Below, piece after piece: positions 25,433 to 34,200 of a stretch of 64,000 nucleotides of DNA (the first letter of the stretch is position 1; every line of letters begins with the position of its first letter). Position numbers and translations under genes: made by a program. The notes under the pieces were generated by a model, which saw only the letters and a list, made by a program, of their open reading frames with translations, was not told where the DNA came from and did no database searches. This DNA is from Aeromonas jandaei (GTDB lineage: Bacteria; Pseudomonadota; Gammaproteobacteria; Enterobacterales; Aeromonadaceae), in NCBI RefSeq assembly GCF_037890695.1, contig NZ_CP149571.1:2510001-2574000 (forward strand), read 5' to 3'.

Positions 25433-28369
25433 TTAGTCCGGCCCGTTGCCGTCCAGCAGTTGTTCCAGCTCCCTGATGGTGAGCGGGCGGCTGGTGAGGA
25501 ACCCTTGATAATGCTGGCATCCCAGCTCTCGGAGAATGGCCAGTTGTGCCTCCTCTTCCACCCCCTCGGCGGTGACGGTAAAGCGGAATACCTGAGCCAG
25601 ATCGAGGATCGCCTTGACGATGGCCCTGTCCTGCTCGCTGTGCACCAGGGTCTGGATGAAGCTTCTGTCGAGCTTCACCTCATCAGCGGGCAGATCCCGC
25701 AGGTAGGCGAGCGACGAGTAGCCGGTGCCAAAGTCATCGATGGAGATGAGGATGCCGAGCTCCTTGAGCTGGCGCATGCGGGCGATGCTCTCGATGCGAT
25801 TCTCCAGCACTACGGATTCGGTCACCTCCAGCAGCAGGCGGGAGGGCGGGATGCCGGTATCGCGCAGAATGTACTCCACCTGCTGGACGAAGCCCTGGGT
25901 GTGGAACTGGCGGGCGCTGACGTTGACCGACAGGTGGGGGAGCTGCAGGCCGCGGTTGAGCCAGAAGCTGTATTGCGCGCAGGCGGTTTTCATCACCCAG
26001 TAGCCGATCTCGAGGATAAGGCTGGTCTCCTCGGCGATGGGGATAAATTCGCCGGGGGGCACCATGGTGCCATCGCTGCGCTGCCAGCGCAGCAGCGCCT
26101 CGACCCCCGAGAGGGTGCCGTTATCCACCCGATATTGCGGCTGGTAGTGCAGTTGCAGCTCGTGGTGGCGCAGGGCATCGCGCAACTGGTTGGTGAGGGT
26201 GAGGCGATTTTTCTCCTGCTCGGCCATCGCTTCGGTAAAGAAGACGTAGTTGCCCTGACCGGCGCGCTTGGCCATGTGAGTGGCCGTGTCAGCCTGCTGC
26301 ATCAGGGTGAGGTGATCCATGCCGTTGCCGGCAAAGAGGCTGATCCCGACTGAAGCGCTGCAGTGCAGCTTGTGATCGGCGATTTCGAACGGAGTGCGAA
26401 ACAGCCCCATCAACTCGCGGGCGAAGTGCTCTGCCAGAATTTTGGCGGTTACCTCACCCTGTCCAAGCTGGGTAAAGAGCAGGGCAAATTCATCCCCCGA
26501 GATGCGGGCCTGTACCAGATTGTCCTGCGGCAGCTCCCTGAAGCGGTGCACCACCGCCTGCAGCAGCAGATCGCCACAGGCGTGGCCGAGGGAGTCGTTG
26601 ATCGACTTGAAGTTGTCGAGATCGACCAGCAGCAATGCCCCCCACTGACCATCGGACGTCTCCAGCGTGCGCTGCAAAATGGTGTTGAGGCTGCGGCGAT
26701 TGTGCAGGCCGCAGAGATCGTCGTAGTAGGCGAGCTGCTCTATGTGTCTGGCGGCCTCTTTCTCCTTGGTGATGTCGTAGAAGCTGCAGATGAAGTGGCT
26801 GAGTTCCCCCCGCTCATCCTTCACGCCGCTCACCATCAGGCGCACCGGGAAGAGGTGGCCATCCTGATGCAGGCAGCGCTCCTCACCCAGCCAGAACTCC
26901 TGCTCGGCCACGGCCCGACTGACATCCTCTTTCAGGTGATCGCCATAGTAGGTGGGGCGCAGCTTGCGGATGGAGTGGCCAATGACCTCCACCTCGCCAA
27001 ATCCGGTGATGCGGGTAAAGGAGTGGTTCACCTTGAGGATGATGCCGTTGTGATCCATCACCAGCAGGCCGTCGTGGGTATTGAAGGCCACTTCGGCCAG
27101 GCGCAGGGCGTCGTCGGTAGCCAGGCGCTTGAGCTCGATGGCGGCCCGCTCGTGCTGGCTGCTCAAGAGATCCAGCAGCGGCTCAGGGTCACTCAGCGTC
27201 TCGTCGAGCAGCAGGGTGAGCTGGCCGGTCGGTGTACCCCCGGAGTTGTGCAGCGGGATGCCGATATAGGCCCTGGCATTGAGGGCTAGCAGGCGGTGAG
27301 CCTTAGGATAGCGCAGCGCCAGATCTTCCACATAGATGGCCTGCCCGTGCTGGAATAGCTCCCTGCCGGGGCCCGGATCCATCTGCAGGGGCTTGAGGGC
27401 GGAGAAGGTCTCCTCGTTGAGGACGCAGCGGGGAATGATCCAGAGATCCTGCCCCCGTGGCTGGAACTCGCCGATCCAGCCGGCACGTGCACCGCTGGCG
27501 GCTTTGGCCCATTGCAGCAACGTTTTGCAGTAGTCAATGCCTGTGAGCTGGTGCAGCTCGGCAGGCAGGGCGAGGTCGCTTGCGCTCTCCTCCTGCACCG
27601 GTTGCCAGTGGCCAAGCAGTTGGGCGCAGTGGCGCACCAGTTGCAGCATCTCGTCGCCAAGAGGAGTCGGGTCGAGATATTCGATGCTGAGCACGCCAAA
27701 GAGCTTGTCCTGCTCCAGCATGGCACCGTCGAGGCGCGAGCTGACGCCGGCACTGGCCAGATAGAGGTGGTTGCTCAGCATCGGCTGATGGGCCGCTTCC
27801 GAGAAGCTCAGGGATTTGCGGGTGCGCAGGGCACGGATATAGCGGCTGTCGCCACGAATGGGATAGATGCCATCAACACCCAGAGTAAAGACGGGAGTGA
27901 GCTGCTCGCAGCCCAGATCGCCGTTGGCCTGATAGTGCCAGAGAATGAGTCGATCGGCGCCCAGACTATCCTTGAGGGTTTCCAGCAGGAGAGCATACTG
28001 TTGCTGGCTCGCCATCTGGCTAAGGCGCGGCAGTTGCAGTGCCAGCTCGGAAACCGGCTCCAGATGCCGGTGCTGCAGGCAGATAAGCCAGAATCCATCC
28101 TGCTCGTGGGCGATGGCAATGTGCCAGAGCTGGCCACCAAAGCGCAGGGAGAGTTTGCCGCCATGACCATTGGCCAGCATCTGCTCGATGGGCAGGCGCA
28201 GATCGGCGGGCAGCTGGGCAGGCCAGGGGGCGCGCGGTTCGTCGAGCCAGTAGAGCGGCGTTTGCATCACGTCGGTCAGGGCGACCAGCCGTTGGCTGCG
28301 CAGATCCAGACGAAAGAAAAGGGGAGTCTGGAGGGCAGGGGGAAGATGACTGAGAGCGGTAGACGACAT
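25433..28369 (-). CDS. GAF-PAS-GGDEF-EAL cyclic-di-GMP signalling protein
   Basis: The start at 28369 gives 978 residues without membrane segments. Two GAF-like regions are inferred in the first 400 residues, then a PAS domain around 415-535 (FNTHDGLLVMDHNGIILKVN), a GGDEF domain at about 542-720, and an EAL domain at about 735-978. The GGDEF site reads SGDEF (624-628), so cyclase activity is uncertain. The EAL domain keeps EALLRW (758-763), NVSARQF, LLEVTES, IDDFGTGYSSLAYL and TAEGVEEEAQ, so phosphodiesterase activity is expected. It probably breaks down cyclic-di-GMP in response to a cytoplasmic or redox cue. It is monocistronic. Confidence 0.9.
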   Translation of the reverse strand: MSSTALSHLPPALQTPLFFRLDLRSQRLVALTDVMQTPLYWLDEPRAPWPAQLPADLRLPIEQMLANGHGGKLSLRFGGQLWHIAIAHEQDGFWLICLQHRHLEPVSELALQLPRLSQMASQQQYALLLETLKDSLGADRLILWHYQANGDLGCEQLTPVFTLGVDGIYPIRGDSRYIRALRTRKSLSFSEAAHQPMLSNHLYLASAGVSSRLDGAMLEQDKLFGVLSIEYLDPTPLGDEMLQLVRHCAQLLGHWQPVQEESASDLALPAELHQLTGIDYCKTLLQWAKAASGARAGWIGEFQPRGQDLWIIPRCVLNEETFSALKPLQMDPGPGRELFQHGQAIYVEDLALRYPKAHRLLALNARAYIGIPLHNSGGTPTGQLTLLLDETLSDPEPLLDLLSSQHERAAIELKRLATDDALRLAEVAFNTHDGLLVMDHNGIILKVNHSFTRITGFGEVEVIGHSIRKLRPTYYGDHLKEDVSRAVAEQEFWLGEERCLHQDGHLFPVRLMVSGVKDERGELSHFICSFYDITKEKEAARHIEQLAYYDDLCGLHNRRSLNTILQRTLETSDGQWGALLLVDLDNFKSINDSLGHACGDLLLQAVVHRFRELPQDNLVQARISGDEFALLFTQLGQGEVTAKILAEHFARELMGLFRTPFEIADHKLHCSASVGISLFAGNGMDHLTLMQQADTATHMAKRAGQGNYVFFTEAMAEQEKNRLTLTNQLRDALRHHELQLHYQPQYRVDNGTLSGVEALLRWQRSDGTMVPPGEFIPIAEETSLILEIGYWVMKTACAQYSFWLNRGLQLPHLSVNVSARQFHTQGFVQQVEYILRDTGIPPSRLLLEVTESVVLENRIESIARMRQLKELGILISIDDFGTGYSSLAYLRDLPADEVKLDRSFIQTLVHSEQDRAIVKAILDLAQVFRFTVTAEGVEEEAQLAILRELGCQHYQGFLTSRPLTIRELEQLLDGNGPD

Positions 28370-28442
28370 GAACGAACAACATCCTGTTAAGCAACCGTCG
28401 GGGCTGCAAGAATACTGCAAAATCGAGGGAAACAAAATTTCA

Positions 28443-28471
28443 TTGAAATCTAAATTAGAGATTGCTAATTT
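28443..28471 (+). promoter_or_regulatory. Candidate promoter and palindromic operator of the CoA-disulfide reductase gene
   Basis: TTGAAA (28443-28448) and TAATTT (28466-28471) are spaced 17 bp apart. A perfect 7-bp inverted repeat AAATTAG-N6-CTAATTT (28452-28471) covers the spacer and -10, the position of a repressor site. Repressor identity is unknown; the gene's sulfur role suggests an ArsR-family sulfide sensor as one possibility. Confidence 0.5.
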
Positions 28472-28504
28472 ATTGGCTATTATCTTCTAGGAGGAGTCTT
28501 GCAG

Positions 28505-30193
28505 ATGAAACGGATCCTGATTATCGGTGGGGTTGCGGGGGGCGCATCGGCGGCCGCCAGAGCACGCCGGCTGAGCGAAGAGGCGGAGATCGTGATGTTC
28601 GAGCGGGGCGAGTTTGTCAGCTTTGCCAACTGCGGTCTGCCCTACCACATCGGGGGGGATATCCCCAATCGGGATGCCTTGCTGCTGCAGACTCCCCAGA
28701 GTTTCAAGCGCCGTTTCAACGTCGATGTGCGGGTCTTCCACGATGTGATCGAGATAGACAGGGCAGGCAAGACATTGCTGGTGCGCAACCTGCAAACCGG
28801 TGAAGAGCAGCGCGAACCTTATGACGTGCTGCTGCTGAGCCCGGGCGCTGCGCCGATCCGGCCGCCTTTCCCCGGTATCGATAGCCCCCGGGTGCATACC
28901 CTGCGCAATATCCCCGACATGGACCGGATTCTGGCCTCTCTTCACCACGATCAACCGCGCCACGTGACCGTGGTGGGCGGCGGCTTTATCGGGCTGGAGA
29001 TGATGGAGGCGCTGCACCAGCGCAAGCTGGATGTCACCCTGCTGGAGCTCTCCGATCAGGTGATGGCGCCGGTGGACAGGGAGATGGCCAACATGCTCCA
29101 TGCCCGCATCCGGGAAGAGGGGATCGATCTGCGCCTGCGCACCGGCCTCACCGCCATCGAGAGTCTGGATCTGCCTGCCGAGAAAACCGCCGCCGTGGCT
29201 ACCGCCAACAGCGGTGGCCTGCGCCTGACCCTCAATGATGGTTCCCATCTTGATACCGGTCTCTTGATCCTCGCCATCGGCGTCAAGCCGGAAACCCTGC
29301 TCGCCGCCAAAGCTGGGCTGGAGTTGGGGCCGCGCGGCGGCATCAAGGTGGATGCCGGCATGCGCACCTCGGATCCCTTTATCTATGCGGTGGGGGATGC
29401 GGTGGAGGAGATTGACTTCGTCACCGGCGAATCAGTGCTGATCCCGCTGGCGGGCCCGGCCAACCGGCAGGGGCGCATCGCCGCCGACAATATGCTGGGC
29501 CGAAGCGAAACCTACAAGAAGACCCAAGGCACCGCCATCTGCAAGCTGTTCGATCTGGCGGTGGCCAGCACCGGCCTCAACGAGAAGCGACTGGTGCAAC
29601 TGGGATTGCCGTTCGAGAAGGTCTATGTCCATCCGGGCAGCCACGCCGGTTACTACCCGGGCGCCCATCCAGTCAGCCTCAAGCTGCTGTTTGCCCCGGA
29701 TGGCAAGATTTACGGTGCCCAGGCAGTGGGCAAGGATGGCATCGACAAGCGCATCGATGTGCTGGCGGTAGCCCAGCGCGCTGGCCTGACCGTGTTTGAT
29801 CTGCAGGATCTGGAGCTCACCTATGCGCCGCCCTTTGGCTCGGCCAAGGATGTGATCAACATGGCCGGGTTTGTGGCGAGCAACCACCTGAAGGGGGATA
29901 CCCTGCTCTGCCACGTGGCCGAGGTGCAGGCTCACAATCCTCACCAGCAGGTGGTGGATGTGCGCAATGGCCCCGAGCTTGACAAGCTGGGCCGCATTCC
30001 GGGTGCCATGCATATCCCGCTCGACGAGCTGCGTGGTCGCCTCCATGAGCTGCCCAAGGAGAAAGAGTTGCTGATCAGCTGTCAGGTCGGGCTGCGTGGT
30101 CACGTCGCTTGCCGCCTGCTGAGCCAGCATGGCTTCAAGGTGAAGAACCTCTCCGGCGGCTTTAAAACCTGGCAGATGGCTACTGCCGAGTAA
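28505..30193 (+). CDS. CoA-disulfide reductase with C-terminal rhodanese domain
   Basis: AGGAGGAG lies 8 bp before the ATG at 28505. The 562 residues contain FAD motif ILIIGGVAGGASAAARARR, the active-site cysteine in SFANCGLPYHIGG (about residue 43), an NAD(P)H motif VTVVGGGFIGLEMMEAL, FAD segment PFIYAVGDAVEE, and a rhodanese domain from about 470 whose cysteine is in LISCQVGLRGHVACRLL. Such fusions reduce CoA disulfide or polysulfides and CoA persulfide, linking NAD(P)H to reactive-sulfur control. It is monocistronic, with a possible operator upstream and a terminator downstream. Confidence 0.92.
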   Translation: MKRILIIGGVAGGASAAARARRLSEEAEIVMFERGEFVSFANCGLPYHIGGDIPNRDALLLQTPQSFKRRFNVDVRVFHDVIEIDRAGKTLLVRNLQTGEEQREPYDVLLLSPGAAPIRPPFPGIDSPRVHTLRNIPDMDRILASLHHDQPRHVTVVGGGFIGLEMMEALHQRKLDVTLLELSDQVMAPVDREMANMLHARIREEGIDLRLRTGLTAIESLDLPAEKTAAVATANSGGLRLTLNDGSHLDTGLLILAIGVKPETLLAAKAGLELGPRGGIKVDAGMRTSDPFIYAVGDAVEEIDFVTGESVLIPLAGPANRQGRIAADNMLGRSETYKKTQGTAICKLFDLAVASTGLNEKRLVQLGLPFEKVYVHPGSHAGYYPGAHPVSLKLLFAPDGKIYGAQAVGKDGIDKRIDVLAVAQRAGLTVFDLQDLELTYAPPFGSAKDVINMAGFVASNHLKGDTLLCHVAEVQAHNPHQQVVDVRNGPELDKLGRIPGAMHIPLDELRGRLHELPKEKELLISCQVGLRGHVACRLLSQHGFKVKNLSGGFKTWQMATAE

Positions 30194-30212
30194 CCCCTTT
30201 CTGTGCCTGTTT

Positions 30213-30256
30213 GCCCCTCTCCCTTGTGCGCGCAAGATGAGGGGCTTTTTCTTTTT
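30213..30256 (+). terminator. Terminator after CoA-disulfide reductase gene
   Basis: GCCCCTC (30213-30219) pairs with GAGGGGC (30239-30245), with an inner CTTG/CAAG stem, followed by TTTTTCTTTTTT. Confidence 0.88.
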
Positions 30257-30379
30257 TCCGCCTGGCGCCATTTCGCCGCATTTTTTTCTCTCTGCGAGAC
30301 AAAATTAACGTTTTGTTCATGGGGGGAGTGCTATAACCCCTGCCTCGTTCACGGTGAACGTTGTGGTAGGGAGTAAGAG

Positions 30380-31042
30380 ATGCTGGATATGTTGATGGCC
30401 ATTTGGCATCAGGACTTTGATGCCCTGATCCAGATGCAGGCGGTGCCCATGCTCATCTGTTGTCTGATGCTGGTGCTGTTGCTGGAGTCGGCGTTTGTCT
30501 TTCTCCCCCTGCCGGGAGACAGCCTGGTGCTGCTGGCCGGTGGGTTGGTGGGAATGGGCGTTCTGGGGACGGAAGTGACGCTCATCTATCTGCCGCTGGC
30601 GGCGGGGTTTGGCTCCGTGCTTGCCTATCTGCAAGGCAGGGCGCTGCAGCGTACCCGCTTTATGGAGCATATCGAGCGGATGTTGCCGCCAGACAGTTTG
30701 CCCAAAGCGACCCGGCTGCTGAACCGGTATGGTTTTCTGGCCATGTTCGCCTCTCGCTTTATTCCGTTCGTCCGGGTGCTGACGCCCATGCTGATGGGGA
30801 TAGGTCGCCTGAGCGTGCTGCGCATGTGCGTGGCGAGCTTTGCCAGCGCCGTGCTCTGGTCACTTTGTTTGAGTCTGGTGGGCAAGCTGGCGATGACGGT
30901 GCCTTTCTTTGTGGCCCATAGCGAACTGCTGACCCGCATGCTGCTGATCACCTCTCTGGTGCTCTTCCTTATCGCCGTCACGGCCATCCTCTTTCGCTGG
31001 TTCAAGGGGGGTGCCAAAAGAGAGCAATCCCCCCTCCGTTGA
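30380..31042 (+). CDS. DedA family membrane protein
   Basis: DedA proteins are inner-membrane transporters implicated in undecaprenyl-phosphate or lipid recycling. This 220-residue member has the acidic motif LLLESAFVFLPLPGDSLVLL (about 33-52) and the arginine motif FASRFIPFVRVLTPMLMG (about 127-144), both needed for activity in studied members. Four to five hydrophobic segments are visible, and the C-terminus is basic (RWFKGGAKREQ). The gene stands before the alpha-2-macroglobulin gene on the same strand with a 166-bp gap, so an operon is not certain. Confidence 0.92.
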   Translation: MLDMLMAIWHQDFDALIQMQAVPMLICCLMLVLLLESAFVFLPLPGDSLVLLAGGLVGMGVLGTEVTLIYLPLAAGFGSVLAYLQGRALQRTRFMEHIERMLPPDSLPKATRLLNRYGFLAMFASRFIPFVRVLTPMLMGIGRLSVLRMCVASFASAVLWSLCLSLVGKLAMTVPFFVAHSELLTRMLLITSLVLFLIAVTAILFRWFKGGAKREQSPLR

Positions 31043-31208
31043 TTTAGGTCTGCTGGGTGTTTGGCCGCTCTGAAAGGGCGGCCGTTGTCGCAGCACGGTG
31101 GCTTCTGCCTGTTGTCGCGAGAATCCTCTTTGTGTCAGGGGCGCTCGATGCTTTATCCTGTTTGCTGCCTCGCTGCTGTTGCAGCGGATCCCAGCCAGGA
31201 TGGAATCT

Positions 31209-34200
31209 ATGCGCCTCTTTCACGCTCGCCCGGTTTCCCGTTGCTCTGCCCAAGGAGCACTCTCTCTGAATCGTCGCCGCTGGTCGGCCCTGCTGCTATC
31301 CGGGTTGGCCGGTTTGCTGCTGGCCGGTTGTGGCCCCGACAAGCCTGTCGCCAATACGCCGACCACTCAGCCCGCTGCCCAGCAGGAGGCCGGGGCACCG
31401 AGCTCAGTCGTACAAGCCAATGCCCGTCAATATCGCGACGCGCCAGCGCTGGCGCTGGTCTTCTCCGGCCCCTTGGTGCCCAAGGCAAACTGGCAGAGCT
31501 GGCTTGGGGTCAGTGAAGGGGGCAAGCAGGTGCAGGGGGAGTGGATCCTGGCCGACGATGGTCGCACCCTCTATTTCCCGAACGTTCAGCCCGACAAGAG
31601 CTATGAGGTGAGCCTCAAGGCGGGGCTGGGCCCATCCCCCCAGAGCTGGACTCTCAAGACCCGGCCGCTGGAGGCGGGAGCCTCTTTTACCGCCAGTGGC
31701 ATGGTATTGCCGCTGCGCGACGAGCTGCGCCTGCCCATCAGCGCGGTCAATGTGGATGAGGTCAATATCGACTTCTTTCGGGTCGATGCCGAGTATTTGC
31801 CCCGTTTCCTGGCCGAGTATCGCCCCGGTGCCGGCATGGGCAACTGGGAGCTTGAACAGATCACCAAGCGGGCCAAGCGGGTGTTTAGCGGCCGCTATGC
31901 GCTGGAGCTCGATGCCAACCGGCGCGAGACCCGCCTCATCAATGTGAAGGAGCCGCAGCTGGCGGAGGCTGGCGTCTACTTTGCGGTGATGTCGCCCCTT
32001 GGCAACTATGACTGGCGCAAGGAGACCACCTATTTTGCGGTGAGCGACATGGGGCTCAGTGCCCGCCGTTACCGCGATCAGCTGGAGGTGTTTGTCAGCT
32101 CCCTGGCCAGCGCCGACCCGCTCAAGGATGTGCAGCTCTCCCTGCTCGACGAGAAAGGCAACCGGCTGCAGGTGCAAACCACCGATCCGCAGGGCCATCG
32201 TCGCTTCGATCAGGTGCAGGGTGCTCGCTTGCTGCTGGCCGAGCAGGGCAACCATCTGGCGGTGCTGCGCCTCGATGGGGCGGCGCTCGATCTCTCCACC
32301 TTCGATCTCGGCACCCAGCCTTGGCAGGCCCAGCAGCTTTATCTGTTCAGCGGGCGCGATCTCTATCGCCCCGGCGAGCGGCTCGACAGCGAGATCCTGC
32401 TCAAGGGGCAGGATGGCCAGCTGTTGCCCGGCATGGCGGTGGAGCTGGAGGTGAAGCAGCCGGACGGTCAATTGCTCGAACAGAAACGGCTGCTGCCGGA
32501 CAATTTGGGCGCCGCCCACTACGGTCTGCGTTTGCCGGACGATGCGCCGCTCGGGCGCTGGACCATCAACCTCAAGACCGCCGCCGGTAGCCGCTTCGAG
32601 TGGCCTTTTCTGGTGGAGGAGTTTCTGCCGGAGCGGCTGAAACTGCAGCTTGGCAAGGGGCCGGATGGGGAAGTGACGAGTCTGGACGCCGCCCTCACTC
32701 TGCCACTGCAAGGGGACTATCTCTACGGTGCGCCAGCCAGTGCCACCAAGGCCAAGGCAGAGGTGAAAATCAGCCGCGCTACCATGCCCTTTACCCAGTG
32801 GCAGGAGTTCACTCTGGGTGACGTGCAGCTCGCCGAGCAGGCCAGGGATCTCGAGCCCCTCAATCTCACCCTCGATGCGCAGGGGCAGGGGACTTTTTCG
32901 CTTGCTGATGAACTCGATGGGGTGCGTACCCTCGGGCCGCTGGAGGTGGCCTATCGGGTGTCGCTCGCTGAGCCCGGTGGTCGCGCCGTCAATCGCAGCC
33001 GCACCCAGTATGGCTGGCCCGCGGGCAGCCAGTGGCCGGCGCTCAAGGCCGACTTCGTGGCGGATCGGGTAGAGGGGGGTAAGCCTCTGCCCTTCCAGAT
33101 CCTCAATCTCGATGAGCAAGGCCAACCGGTGGCGGGGGCGGTGAAAGTGCGCCTTGTCAACGAGTACCGTGACTACTACTGGCACTACGCCGATGGTGAG
33201 GGGTGGAAGTACGAATTCAACAGCCAGCCCTATCTGGAGCAGGAGCAGACCCTGCAGCTGGATGGCAAGGGGCCGACCCCGCTCACGCTGCAACTGGCGG
33301 CGGGCTGGTATCGGTTGGAGGTTGAGAACAGTCAGGGCCATCAATCGAGCCTGCGGGTGGAGATCGGCAGTTACGCCTGGGGGGGCGGTGGCGAGCAGGC
33401 ACGGCCTGACAAGATTGCCATCACCCTCGACAAGCGTGCCTATCAGGCGGGTGACAAGGCCAAGGTGACGCTGGTGGCGCCGCGCCCCGGCAAGGGGTTG
33501 CTGCTGGTGGAGGATGGCGACGGCCTGCGCTGGTGGCTGCGTATCGAGCTCAAGGGGGCCGGTGGCGGTGCCAAGGATGCCCGTGGCGAGTTCGAGATCC
33601 CGGTCAGCCCAGAGTGGCAGCGTCATGATCTGCATATCTCGGCCCAGATCGCCGCGCCAGACAGCGCGTCCAAACCGGTCAGTAGCCAGCAGGGACAGAG
33701 CTTGCGCTCGGTCGGGCTGGTGCCGCTCACCCTGGATCGGGAAGCGCGCCGTCTGCCGCTCACCCTGAGCGCGCCTGATAAAGCGGTGCCGCTCACTCGA
33801 CTGGAAGTGACCGCGACCTCCACCCCCAACAGTCAGGGCCGCGTGGTGCTGGCTGCGGTGGATCGGGGCGTGCTCAATATCAGCGACTACCAGCCTCTCG
33901 ACCCGTTCGAGATCTTCTTTGGCCGCAAGCGCTTCGCCCAAGATTTGTTCGACAACTACGGCCAGGTGATCCCGCCGCAGGATGGCAAGCTGGCCCGCCT
34001 CAATTATGGGGGTGACCGGGCGCCGCTGAAAAAGGGTGGCGCGCTGGAGAGTCGGGTCGAGATCGCCGCACTGTGGAGCGGCGAGGTGAGTTTTGACCAG
34101 CAGGGCAAGGCGGTGATCCCGCTCGATCTGCCCAACTTCAACGGCGAACTGGCGCTGATGGCGCTGGCCTGGAACGAACAGCAAGTCGGCGAGGCCGAGC

